A DNA stretch of 64,000 bases from Ophiobolus disseminans (Eukaryota > Ascomycota > Dothideomycetes > Pleosporales > Phaeosphaeriaceae): NCBI GenBank assembly GCA_010093685.1, contig MU006227.1, positions 808,154-872,153 of the forward strand, read 5' to 3'. This document shows, in pieces, positions 10,656-21,069 of the stretch; the first letter of the stretch is position 1, and each line of letters begins with the position of its first letter. The notes beneath the pieces are model-generated. The model was not told the DNA's origin. It did not search any database and was given only the letters and a program-made list of their open reading frames with translations. The translations under genes and the position numbers were made by a program.

Positions 10656-11401
10656 GATCTCTTGTATCCTTCCTGAGCTGCCATCTTCCTTTTTCCCATT
10701 TCCTTTCTCAAGATACCCACGTTGCATTCGGCGGCCCTACAAAATTAGCATAGCACTCGGCGCACATGGTGACCATTATTTGGGTATTCTTGCTATTTCG
10801 GATCCTAGAGGTTTGAGCTACGTATGCCCACTCACACATATATCCGATAATGAGATCAGTATCGTCACGAATTTAATAGTCATAACTTGAAAATAGACCA
10901 TTTCAATTGATTGACCTCGAGGCATCTTTGAAGACCCAGTGGTTTCTCTGCGCTCAAGGTACGCGCTTTGTAACATGGTCACCGAAGATATCTCGCGTGG
11001 CGGTACTTGCAGCGTCACCGCCTCCACATCCCGACGATTGCCAATACCGGGAACACGTACCGGATGCGATCGATCTTAAAGATTGATTGCATTTTGATGG
11101 GACTTGAGCACTTACGAAGGCTGTATCGAGCGATTTATGTGTTAGTGCAGCACCCCGCTGCCATGCCGCTTTCATCGCCAAGGAAATTATACAAAATTTT
11201 CAACATATACGCTCTACCGACCATCTGGGGACGAATGCAACTCATTTGGCAAAAGCCCCGGTCTCAGATTCGGCATCGGAAACCAGCAAGCACCTTTAAT
11301 CGTCGAGAGGCAGAGGATCATGCTCATGTACATATAAGTCGCTCTCTCGCAGGAGCCCAAGAAACCGCCAGGTCCAAGCACTCACTCCAATTACGCCCAC
11401 C
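10656..11401. other. Intergenic, nothing recognised
   Basis: 3' flank of the Sec2-like gene and promoter of the secreted hydrolase. I see no gene or repeat. Confidence 0.5.
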
Positions 11402-12375
11402 ATGAGATCTCTCGCAACTTTTGCCCTTGCTGCAGGCGCTGCCGCCCAATTTTCAGTTCCACAAGTCAACAACACCAAAGGTGGTACCGGGCCGTATTCT
11501 TCGGTCAGTCTCACACATCCATCATCTCCTTCTCGCAAGCTAACGTAACTTGCAGTACTATTTCGAAGACGCCACTCTGGCCAACCACACCATCTACCAA
11601 CCAAAAGATCCCTTTAAAGTCGGCACCAAAATCCCCGTTATTGCCTGGGGGAACGGCGGATGCATGCAGAACGGCACGCTATTCTCTCCTGCGCTGGAAC
11701 AAATCGCTTCCTTCGGAACCATGATCATCGCCGTCGGAACCATCCAAGGCATCCCAAGTACTGGCAATGGCAGCGGACCCATGGGGTCATGGCCCGAACG
11801 TCAGCGCGCAGCCATCGACTGGGTCGTCGCAAACGCTGGGAAGGGCAATTACACGCACGTCGATGCCACGCGTATCGCCGTGTGGGGATCAAGCTGTGGT
11901 GGCATAGAGAGCTACGCCAACGCGAACGACACGAGGGTGAATTCCGTTGGTATCTTCAATTCGGGTCTAATGGCCGAGACCGATAGAACAAACATCGTGG
12001 AAAAGATCACGAAGCCGATCTTTTACTTCATCGGCGGCTCAACTGATATCGCATACGCTTATGTTAGTCCTTCGCTTGTTATATTGTAGACGTGAGCGCC
12101 ACTGATCTTCTTCGCAGGCTGAGCGTGATTATGCTGCTCTGCCAGCTGGAACTCCTTCGTGGAAGGGCAACGATGATCAGGGCCACTTGGGAGGCTTTGC
12201 CAATTTCCCCAATGCCGGTTACTTCGGCGTCGCGGGCGTGAAATACATGCAATGGTTGCTCCGAGGTGACGCCGCAGCCGGTGCTTGGTTCACTGATGGT
12301 AGTGCGCTCAGGGCTGGTTTCAAGGATCAGACCATGAAGAATTTGGAGAGCATTAAGGTCACGCCTATTGGGTAA
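11402..12375 (+). CDS. Secreted alpha/beta-hydrolase of unknown substrate
   Basis: Three exons, 11402-11503, 11556-12062 and 12118-12375, joined in phase 0 to give 288 residues. The first 15 or so residues (MRSLATFALAAGAAAQ) form a clear signal peptide ending in an AxA-type cleavage site. The mature protein shows IPVIAWGNGGCMQNGT, an oxyanion-region strand, and RIAVWGSSCGG, where GSSCG fits the GxSxG nucleophile elbow. A late conserved GHLGG contains the likely catalytic His (HLGGF), and FYFIGGSTDIAY could supply the acid. It resembles fungal secreted proteins loosely related to PHB-depolymerase/dienelactone-type hydrolases. Whether the target is a plant polymer or something else cannot be said. 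Several NxT/NxS sites suggest glycosylation. Confidence 0.8.
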
Positions 12376-12780
12376 GACTATACATGGCACGAAGAATCCC
12401 GACGAACGGTGGAGCTCAGTGCCAGGAAAGTACACGGGGTTGTCTTTCTCTTCGTCTTGAAGTGCATTACGAGCACAAGTAGCAACATTGAATGCTTCAA
12501 ACGAATGACCACACCCTTTCAAGACTATGAAGTGAATCCAATACGACGTAGCATTTCAACATCGTATCAAAGCATTCCAACCATCACCCCAATCAAAGCT
12601 TAAGTGATACGATACACACGCACCTTCGACTCGTCACGAGAAACGCGCCCTAAGACCTTGGACCCCAAGCGAGGCAACAGCACTAAGAAATATATCCTCA
12701 AGCACTCTTCTCTTACCTAATTCAAAACCCTGGCCAGCGCATGACCATCCATTAGCCCTGCATGAACCACCAATGGTTTT

Positions 12781-12800
12781 TTATCTTATCTTATCTTATC
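12781..12800. repeat. (TTATC)4 microsatellite
   Basis: Four exact copies of TTATC, preceded by a T run. Confidence 0.9.
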
Positions 12801-13721
12801 TGATATAGCGCAATCCATAACTCAACTTGCACTAAACCTACGGAACGGCCCATTGACTAGTCTTTCACCAGCCACTAGCCAGAGCCTCAGACCGGCCCAT
12901 TCCTTCCTCTGAGTCACCTCACTCAGACAATTTGGCGCTCTACCGTGTTTGAAACTATGAGCGGATTTTTATTTTTCCCGATCCGGTCCCGATAAGATAA
13001 CGGGGATCGCTAGAATCCCAGAGATCTGGTGTAGTGCGTCGCGCTAGGGGTGTTGAACCGCGGTGTGCAGATTTTCAATTGCGACGTCTCCTCTGTTTTG
13101 TATCATAAGATATTGGAAATGTAGAATTGAATGTCGAGCGATGTAGTTGATGCGTTGAAGTTGGTGAATGATTTGTTCGTATGGGAATTGGAGGTGATTC
13201 CTACGCTTTTCCTTGTGAAATTCGCTTCAGGGAGAGTCGAATGGCTCTAGTTTGAAAGTAGTCCTTGGTTTAGAAATGGTAATTTTAGCCTCAGAGATTC
13301 GTTACGTTGAGTTCTGCCTGGCAGAAAACAAGCGTAATCGTTCCCTGGTTCCTCAGAAATACCTGAAGACATCGCACCTGACCTCGTTCCTGAGGCTTTT
13401 ACGTATGGTGTTTGGGTCGGAAGCGAATCGTTGAATGTCCTTTAACCAGTAAGGAGAGACCATAGAGTCCTAACTGATCCCTGTTTCAGAGGAGAAATCC
13501 TTCTCATTAGGCAATTAGTGCGATTTAGGTGGTACTCCAGTGTTCTCGTGGCCATATTTGGTATGACCCTAGATTCTGTCAGAAAATATCTCCCGAGAGT
13601 GTATAAGACGTACCAGATCTGCCCTCCTAAACTTCTCCTCTCCACACAGCATCGTGCCATATACGTCGGACTACCAGCCCAAGTATAACACCATACTGTG
13701 CCCACCATTACTACACTCCAT

Positions 13722-13822
13722 CCACACACAACACACCTTCCTGTCTACCTCCATAACCTCAACACACACAAATTCCACACACAACACACCTTCTTGTCTA
13801 CCTCCGCAACCTCAACACACAC
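13722..13822 (+). repeat. 53-bp tandem duplication in the leader of the orphan gene
   Basis: The copies begin at 13722 and 13775 and differ at three or four positions over 49 bases. Each is a pyrimidine/CA-rich block (ccacacacaacacacc, then tgtctacctcc). It ends about 50 bp before the ATG at 13871, so it is probably transcribed as 5' UTR. Confidence 0.8.
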
Positions 13823-13870
13823 CAACACCACACACCACACAACCGCGAACACCTCTAGCACTACCTCAAG

Positions 13871-15016
13871 ATGCCTTGCGGCAAATGGAGAAAGATCAAG
13901 GGAGACGAGGGTAAGGAGAGGGAGGAGGAAGAGCGACGTGCCGCTCAGGCCCTGAAAGAGGCCTACCAGAAGCTGGAGGCTAACCGGCGTGGGGCCAACC
14001 GCGAGGCCAGCCAGGCTAGCCAGGACCAAGCATTCGAACGCTTAGTGGCGGCACATAATGGCCAGATACCAGATGGCCATTATCAAAACAGCTTCGAACA
14101 CCTCCATGTCCACAATGGACAAGTGGAGAGGAATGGCGTCGCTGAAGTGACGCAACAAAAAGGCCTTGGCAATGAATGGATGCCATACCCCATCCCACCT
14201 GGCCCATTAGATCCCTGCTGGTTTTACAGAGTTGTGCTGTTCACCTTCGGCGATGAGGACTTGGGTACCTTCCAGGCTGCTGATGGGTACTACTACCAGG
14301 CGAGGCAGACCCGCCAGGGCAGGCCTGCCTGGGACGCAAACGAAAGCCTGTCGTTTTGGGACCCCGTGGCCTCCAATGGCTGGTGCCAAGGGCGTGAGGT
14401 CTGGGTGAATTGTGGCCAGGGCTGGAAGTGTTGCCACCCCATGTTCTGCGCGGGAGTGGCCTTTGAGGCAACGCCCGACTGGCTCTCGGAACTCATTGCC
14501 AATTGGGACTCGTTGCAACAGTCAAGCGACGCCACTACGTCGGGCACAACCCCACCCGCCCTCGACGACAGCCTTCCTGCCCTCTCTTCAGAGGGCTCGT
14601 CGCCGCAGTCCAGCGGCATCGTCACACCGGAGCAGCCTGCTGCCGGCCCAAGCACACCCGTCTTTGACGACTCCTATCAAGGAGACACCAACTTCGAGTG
14701 CACGTACTTCAACGACTCCGATCAAGGAGGCATCAACCCCGAAGGCATGGTCTCCGACGACTCCAACCAAGGAGGTATCAACCCCGAGAGCATTGTCTTC
14801 GACAACCTTCTTCAAGAAGACGTCAGCTTCCAGAGCATGGTCGTCGATAACTCCGACCAAGGAGGCACCGACCTCGAGAGCATGCTCCTCAACGACTCTA
14901 ATCAAGGGGTCACCAACTTCGCGGGCATGGATCTCGACAACAACTTCGAGGATTCCATTCCCATGGCCGGCATTGATGATTTTTTTCGCGGACCAGGACA
15001 TTGCTGCCGCGGATAA
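13871..15016 (+). CDS. Orphan protein with Trp/Cys-rich module and six 15-residue tandem repeats
   Basis: Single exon, 381 residues; I do not recognise the family. Residues 1-60 are basic then a charged helix (EREEEERRAAQALKEAYQK). Residues about 98-205 form a compact aromatic/cysteine-rich module: WMPYPIPPGPLDPCWFYRV, FTFGDEDLGTF, YYYQAR, SLSFWDPVASNGWCQGREVW, then CGQGWKCCHPMFCAGVAF. A Ser/Thr/Pro-rich linker follows. Residues 266-355 are six repeats of 15 residues with the rough pattern (D/N)(D/N)SxQGGxNxESMV(x), encoded by six exact 45-bp units (14666-14935), then a partial seventh. There is no signal peptide or membrane segment. Codon repetition at a 3n period keeps other frames open, which makes false reading frames on both strands. 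Function unknown. Confidence 0.75.
   Translation: MPCGKWRKIKGDEGKEREEEERRAAQALKEAYQKLEANRRGANREASQASQDQAFERLVAAHNGQIPDGHYQNSFEHLHVHNGQVERNGVAEVTQQKGLGNEWMPYPIPPGPLDPCWFYRVVLFTFGDEDLGTFQAADGYYYQARQTRQGRPAWDANESLSFWDPVASNGWCQGREVWVNCGQGWKCCHPMFCAGVAFEATPDWLSELIANWDSLQQSSDATTSGTTPPALDDSLPALSSEGSSPQSSGIVTPEQPAAGPSTPVFDDSYQGDTNFECTYFNDSDQGGINPEGMVSDDSNQGGINPESIVFDNLLQEDVSFQSMVVDNSDQGGTDLESMLLNDSNQGVTNFAGMDLDNNFEDSIPMAGIDDFFRGPGHCCRG
14666..14935 (+). repeat. Six 45-bp tandem repeats inside the orphan gene
   Basis: Units start at 14666, 14711, 14756, 14801, 14846 and 14891. Most share the cores gac(g/a)actcc and caaggagg, and the fourth is the most diverged. All are the same length, so copy number can change without breaking the frame. 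Confidence 0.9.
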
Positions 15017-15400
15017 CGCCAGCTGAGTTTTCACCTTTTCTCCTTGTTAGCGTTTCTTTTTTCTTTGATACCCGTCGGAGCTTGAAGTGTATGATGTTCA
15101 CAGCTCTTCTTTCCTCCTTAGTCTAATAAAACTCATCAAACACAAAACTTTCCAACATTTCGTGTGATGCCTGTGATTATTGAGTGATGTCGTGTCTTCG
15201 ATTTGTTACTCTACTTACCACTTGATCGTGAATCATGGCTTGTGCTCCCCATTCGTGAGACTAACAGCGTACTGATGATAGTTTGTGAGCTTACCTTAAC
15301 AAACTGTTTGTGTATGAAGTGACCAAAGTCGTATTGCATGAGTGTATACGTATGCATTCAAGTGCTATCACCGGTTGTCTTACCCCTTACCTAACCGCGC
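15017..15400. other. Intergenic between convergent genes
   Basis: Shared 3' flank of the orphan gene and DPH7. Contains an aataaa-type sequence (taataaaactc, about 15124-15134), which may serve as the polyadenylation signal of the orphan gene. Confidence 0.5.
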
Positions 15401-16631
15401 TTATAGAAGTGCTCCATATCTCCAGAGGCATAACAGGCGATCGTAAAAGCTGGTCGACACAATCGTTCGCTGCCCTCGCTCATTTGGCTCCGGCTGGCAG
15501 TCGCTGCCGTAGTTCATGCTCTGGTGCTTCTCGAACTTGGCCAACACCTCAAACTGCCAGGTCTCCTCGCTGTGGAAGAGTCTCACGATCCGCGCACCTG
15601 CATGCATGCAGCTCACCAATAGTACTAGCTCGTCTGGACATGGTTCGGGACTTGCTGGCCGGCCCTGTACCGAAGGCTTCCTGGTCAGGACCTTCAGGCG
15701 CCAAACCCCTCCACCGAGCTGAGCTTCCGAGAGAACCTGGCGCCGACCGACTGCTGGAGCATGAACAAGTCTTATGTGATCGTCATAGCTTCCCGTGACA
15801 ATCAGCATACCGGCGTCGTCGCAGTGTATCGGAAGGATAGCGGTCACGCCGGCGCAATGTATTTTCTTGTCCACCCACGCCGCTCTCTTTGGTGGGATGT
15901 ACTCGGGCTCCGCTGCGTTACCATCAAGAGCTTCAATTGGATTTCTAGGTAGCTCTGTGAAGCGCAGTGCGCAATCATCGCCTCCAGACAGGAGCCCCGA
16001 TCCATCTGGAAGGAAGGCAAGGGTCCAGGCTTCGAGGTCGTGGGTCAGGGTCTCCACGTCGCGATTTGTAAGATCGGAGGTCGCTTGGCTCGACTGTCCG
16101 AGACAGATTTGGCCTGAAGAAAGTGACATCCCAAGAGTGTCGCCATCTGGATACCAGGCGAAGGCAGTGACTAGTACGTCTTCGGGGCAGTATTGAATCG
16201 TGGACTTGTGAACCATGGTTGGCTCACCATTCTGGACGGCCATAAGCTTGTAAAACCCGATCGAACCTGTAGAAGTCGCTACACCGAACACTGAGTCTGA
16301 GTTTCGGCCAAGGAAATGGACGTCTAGGATGGCCGACGGTGTGGGTAGGGTTTGGAGTAATTTTCTGCGAACGTTCAGCAATCGCGCTCCGATTGCCACA
16401 GCTTGCACTGGCTAGACCATACACATCATCTCCGTCGATTTGAAGTAGAATTAAGCTCCCATTGCGCTGTTGAGATTTCCGTTCCCCTTCTCCTTCGGTA
16501 AACCCTGGCGCATCCGGTTTCTCGAGGTTATAAGTGCCCACGACCGCATAATGAGGATGACTGGGGCAGAATTCGATGCAACTGGGCGGCAAGTCTAGAG
16601 TAATCGATCGTGTAGGCTCAATTGACGACAT
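15401..16631 (-). CDS. DPH7: Diphthine methyltransferase/methylesterase, WD40 protein DPH7 (RRT2-like)
   Basis: Two exons, 16631-16423 and 16364-15401, separated by a 58-bp intron (gtatgg donor, ctgaac branch site, gcag acceptor), give 390 residues. WD-type segments run throughout (VTAFAWYPDGDTLGMSLSSG, AWTLAFLPDGSGLLSGGDD, IVTGSYDDHIRL). The C-terminal block is strongly characteristic of the family: GGGVWRLKVL, SCMHAGARIVRL, FEVLAKFEKHQSMNYGSD and TIVSTSFYDRLLCLWRY. Dph7 hydrolyses the methyl ester of methylated diphthine, which lets Dph6 finish diphthamide on elongation factor 2 in the cytosol. It is transcribed away from the F-box-like gene, from a roughly 410-bp shared promoter. Confidence 0.9.
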
Positions 16632-17041
16632 TGTTGGTGTTCGCTGGTTGCGATTCTGGCGGGGAAAGCGAGGTGTGACTAAGCGCAGAGACCCTGAAGA
16701 TCATCGCCTGTTACTTCTCCATCGCGTCCTTCCCTGCACCATTCTGCATCTGCTTCATCGTCATTAAGCACAGCGCAAGCCCAGTGACATTCACTCAAGC
16801 AATTGCCCAATGACCGACTGCGTGTTTGAGTTGGAGGCTCAAAATAGCGATGCTGCCTCGTTAATCCCTGCATCGCGGCATTGCCGCCTGAACTAACACC
16901 AAAAACGAGAACAGGTGACCTCGCGACATGTGTGAACATTTTCTATTAAAGGCGCATGAAAGACGCGTTTCTGTCGTGTTCACATCTTGTTACACGCGAC
17001 TCACTTGCAACAAATTTCGACATTAGATCTATCAACCCATC
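16632..17041. other. Shared divergent promoter region
   Basis: 410 bp between the starts of DPH7 and the F-box/2EXR-like gene. No gene or clear motif seen. Confidence 0.5.
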
Positions 17042-18066
17042 ATGTCTCAAACCACAGCCACCGAGCAATGCTTCGCCTCTGGCCGCTATTCCAAGCGCAA
17101 GCGGACGCAAGTCACGTACTTCATGGACGAGCTCGACGTCTCAGACACCGAATCCGATTTCGAGGACGGTGTGCAGGCAAAGGTTCGACGAACCGATGCC
17201 ATGAGTCCAACCCATCTAACAATGACTAGAAGCGCAAACCCGCCACACCCAAGCGACTGCCCAAAAGCAAAATCTTTCCCTTCATGGAGCTGCCCGCTGA
17301 AATCAGATGCATGATCTACACATACGCTCTGTCAGATCCAACCGGAATCAACCTCGTCGCAACTTTCAAGAACAGACGACGCACAGTCGAACGCATATCC
17401 GCAGAGGCTCAAGCCGGCATCAAAGACACACGCCGCTACTACTCCGCCAACCGCATCAACGAAGACATACGCACCAACTACGCAGATCCCGTCTCGCTGA
17501 GCCCGTGCCTCCTCGCCGTTAGCAAGCAAATCCACCAGGAGGGCCGCGACGTCTTATACGCCAACGACTTCGCCTTCACCGATTCCTTCGCGCTGTACAG
17601 CTTCATGCTCAACATCGGCCCCACCGCCGCACGCAACCTCAAGTCGCTCCGCCTCATGGGTTGGGGCTACGGCCGCGGCATGAAAGCGTACAACCACTCG
17701 TGTTTCGCCGTGCTAGCATGGGCAACCAATCTCGACAAACTCACAATCGACACTACGCCAGGTTACTCGTCTAACCCCAAGGGCGCCGCCGAGCAGTTGT
17801 ACCGCGACGCTTTTCCGTGGCTGGAAGCTATGGGTAGTGCGAAAGGAAAAGTAGATGCCGCCCTCGACGTGCTGGAACTCCCTGAATCGGCATTGGAGAA
17901 TTACCACGCCATCCCCGGGCAGCGTCCCGCCAACGAGGCCAAACAAAACATCGAGAGTTTCCGCGCTGCGCTGCGCAATCTGCTCGCACAGCAGCAGAAG
18001 CGCGTCATGGCGAAGCCGAGCAAGAAGCGCAAGGTTCTCAAGAATGGCGTTACAGATGAGCTGTGA
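17042..18066 (+). CDS. F-box/2EXR-like fungal protein
   Basis: Two exons, 17042-17182 and 17230-18066, give 325 residues; the 47-bp intron has a weak donor (gttcga) but a good ctaac branch site and ctag acceptor. After a basic/acidic start (YSKRKRTQVTYFMDELDVSD) comes FMELPAEIRCMIYTYALSDP, the first helix pair of the F-box/2EXR type found in many fungal proteins, and later LLAVSKQIHQEGRDVLYANDFAFTD, the usual second half of that module. The C-terminus is lysine-rich (KPSKKRKVLKNG), possibly a nuclear signal. Such proteins may serve as substrate adaptors of SCF ligases, but most are uncharacterised. Confidence 0.75.
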
Positions 18067-18523
18067 GTACGCCGGACGCAAACGATACGAGGAGAAGGGT
18101 TCCTGACGCTTTATTCGAGGTCGCGCGACGATTTGGCTCGTACGTATAGTCATTCGGCGAAATGTCGGTTCTATCATACTTTCTCGGGCGATAAGGAGGG
18201 GTCGTGGGCGCCTAGTTATACGTGTCAGAATTCTGGGACGATTGCGTGTCATAACATAGAGGGCGGGGAAGACGTGGCAGTACAGACAAGTCGAATGCGT
18301 GATGTATTTCCATATGGCGCTGCGCATCACGCTTCGTCTGCCTCTACGCGGATGCGATTGTCTCTCTCAACGATGCGTGGTATAGATGCGCAATGAATGG
18401 TGGTTTATTACAATATAAAGTCGTAACTATCATCAAATCGCGTGAAACATAAACGTACATGCGCTATGCAACGATGTCAAAATGCATCCACTTTTCCCCC
18501 TTCACATACCCCCACATCAATCA
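18067..18523. other. Intergenic between convergent genes
   Basis: 3' flanks of the F-box-like gene and the GGPP synthase. Nothing recognised. Confidence 0.5.
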
Positions 18524-19916
18524 TCACCTCAACACCAACCTCCCCAACATGCTCCTCAGCGCCTCACTCCCCTCCCTCCCACTCTCCCCCAACCCCCCCT
18601 CAATCCCCCTAACCAACCCCTCCGTCTTGCCCCTCAGCTCCTCCACCACGCGCGCACTATACTCGAACGAGCCTTTACTCTCCATATATCTGAGAGCATA
18701 GCGCTTGACCTCCTCGTCTGTGGTTTTCTGCTTGAGGATGTTGATCAGAATCTGGTTGCTAGGGTCGGCGCGGATGGCGTGGATAACGGGGAAGGAGAAT
18801 TTCCCTTCTGTGAGGTCTTCGCAGAGCCCTTTGAGGGAGGTGTAGCCGGATGTGGGGGAGAGGTTTAGGTGGTCGTCGAGGATTTGGAAGAGTAGGCCGA
18901 TTGTGGATACGAGGGGTGCGCAGTCGCTGGAGGATGTGTTAGTAATGTGATAGGTAGGAGGGGGACGGGAAATGTACATTTCTACAGCGCTCTCGGCTTG
19001 CATGAGCTTGATGGCTAGTCGGAATAGGCCGCCTGTTTTGTTACCAACCATCTCGAGGTAGTCTGCTTCGCTGGGGCATGTCAGGCTGTCGCGCCAGTAT
19101 AGGTCCATGCCCTGTCCGCGGTGCAGGTTGAGCAGTTCTTCGGTGAATATTTCGACGAGCTTGGGGTTCTGCATTAGGAGCAGGTCTTGCAGGGCTTTGA
19201 AGTAGATGTAGTTCGCTGAGTTTATTGTCTGTGGGGTGCCGAAGATGGAGTGTGCGACTGGGATGCCGCGGCGCAGGATGGACGAGTCTTCTACGTCGTC
19301 GACGCTGAGTGGGGTGTTAGTAGGGGTCTGTTCTCAGACGTCGTTCCGAAGTCACCGAACGTGTATGATTTACGTACAGCAAGGACGCAGTATGGAGCAT
19401 GCCCACAACCCTCGTAATGACCTCAAGTCTCTCTGGCGGCACCTTCAACCACAGGTTAAACGCCGCAATGCATTGACTGCGTATGTCCTTCCCCGGATGC
19501 GCCTCGAGATAGTCGTATGGCCCCAGCAGTATGCGCTCCTTCTCCATGGTCCACGCAGCGCCATTTCCATATATCAGGTCCTCGCCTACGTCCTTGGTAG
19601 GATCGGACGGCGGCGAAATCGGCGTGGGATAATTCGTGCTGACTTCTAAGCTGCTCGCACCAGCCTGTGTGTTCGGCGTCGCCATGGTGTACGGGCGGGG
19701 GATACTATTCTCCGAGAACTGTCGCAGATGGGCATTCAGCGGCTCCTGCGAGTGGCTCGTCTTGCTCTTCTTGCTCTGGCTCATCCACGTGGTTTCGCTC
19801 AGCGGCCTCAGGACGCTCTGTCGGTGCTTGACGCTGGGGCCGTTCAGTATGCCGGTCGAGCTGGTGCGCGGCGGAATGGCGTTGGGCGATGCGAAGGGGT
19901 GCGAGGTTGCCGGCAT
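18524..19916 (-). CDS. GGS1: Geranylgeranyl diphosphate synthase
   Basis: Three exons, 19916-19378, 19304-18978 and 18926-18524, give 422 residues. The 73-bp intron has a gtacgt donor; the 51-bp one has a weaker gtacat donor but actaac and ccag signals. The catalytic core is plain: LGPYDYLEAHPGKDIRSQ, VVGMLHTASLLVDDVEDSSILRRG with the first Asp-rich motif DDVED (182-186), NYIYFKALQDLL, LHRGQGMDLYWRD, GNKTGGLFRLAIKLMQ and FQILDDHLNLSP with the second Asp-rich motif (Asp306-Asp307). The DDxxN form is normal in fungal class III enzymes. It adds IPP to FPP to make C20 GGPP for protein prenylation, carotenoids and diterpenes. The 120-residue N-terminal extension is low-complexity; translation could also start at an internal Met before residue 90. 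No terpene cluster surrounds it, so a primary-metabolism role is likely. Confidence 0.93.
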
Positions 19917-21069
19917 GGTGGATGGGAAGCGGCAGGCGGCGCGGGCTCGTCTTGAGACACACTAGGGTGGAGACACAGCCCGACGTGTCTGCCTGCTAGG
20001 TGCAGAGGCCGAGGGCGTGTGACCGGTCGGTGACGGAGTCCACGCGTGCCGGGGCACGTAGAGGCGCAGAAGAGGAAGCGATGCGGGCCGAGTAATCGTC
20101 AAGATGATGTTGTCCGTGGATCGAGACGTAAGGTCTGGATGATTAGTTATGGTGTGGTCAAATGCGAAGAGAAATCCATGGCGCGCATTAGCGACTATAA
20201 CAAGGCATTAGGAGCTTCGTTATTGCTCAAGCCTCAATAACAAACTTCTCATAGCGGCCAGCGTAGCACAAACAGCTGCTGCAATGGATGACGCGCTTAA
20301 TCCCTGCGATAAAGTGCCGCTAGCCGAGCACAGGTCGTGGTTCGCGCAAGGTCTGGCATGTGACCCGAGACCAGGCTAATCTTTCCCAGCACAATGGCTA
20401 ATGTTTATGGCTGCTACCTGGCTGATATCAACGCGCGCGTTCTCGGAAAGCCAAGTGTTCCTTCACACCTATCTCACGTCTACATCGGGCGTCATTGTCT
20501 TGGACCCGGAAGATATGCACAAATTGCTGCATATCAGAGTCCAAAAGCGCCCGCGGCTCTACCAACTCACGTCAACTCTACAATGCAATTCAATCCCGAC
20601 TACATTCTGCACACTCGCAATTACTGCCATTTCATACCATGCACAGCAAGCTAATCCAGTCCTGTTACGGTATTTCTTGCGCGAACGAAGATCCCTCAGA
20701 CCTGCATACCGATATCCTGAAAAGTCTATCTACATCCCCTTTCTTGCAACTGTACAGATAGAACAAAGGCTCGTCTTCCGGGCCCAGCACATCCTGTTCC
20801 TGAGGTCGACGCGAGTACACCTCGAGGGGTCATTGTTGGGACAGCTACACTTACAGGCAACTCTGATAACGACCAATATTGACTTTGTCGTGCGGGAGGC
20901 GTGTAATTTGCGTGTGTCGAACCAGTGATTGGTTCTGGTTGTACACGAGGTCTGTGGAGAGAGAATAGTAGCATCGTGATAGTCGAGTTTCTTGCATGGC
21001 GCATGGCAATGTTGTATGACGCAAACGATAAACGACGTCGACGCTTCTGTATTTTTTTTGGTACGAGGT
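19917..21069. other. Gene-free stretch, 1.15 kb
   Basis: Upstream of the GGPP synthase and downstream of the broken HET gene. A 175-codon plus-strand frame at 20401-20928 overlaps other frames of similar size and matches nothing I know, so I do not call it. Confidence 0.5.

Larger units (their letters stand above)
12376..13870. other. Intergenic with simple repeats
   Basis: 3' flank of the hydrolase and leader of the orphan repeat protein. Holds a (TTATC)4 run at 12781-12800 and two 53-bp tandem CA-rich copies at 13722-13822. No gene is supported. Confidence 0.6.

Noticed and set aside
14588..15034. Open frames of 148-204 codons on both strands inside the orphan gene
   Set aside because: They follow from the 45-bp periodicity: a repeat of 3n length without stops is open in several frames. 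The 381-codon frame covers the whole unit and has the better start.
18524..19916. GGPP synthase as part of a diterpene cluster
   Set aside because: Neighbours are DPH7, an F-box-like gene and a broken HET gene; no terpene cyclase, P450 or transporter is near.
20401..20928. 175-codon plus-strand frame
   Set aside because: Overlapping frames of similar size, no domain, no compositional sign of coding; treated as chance.
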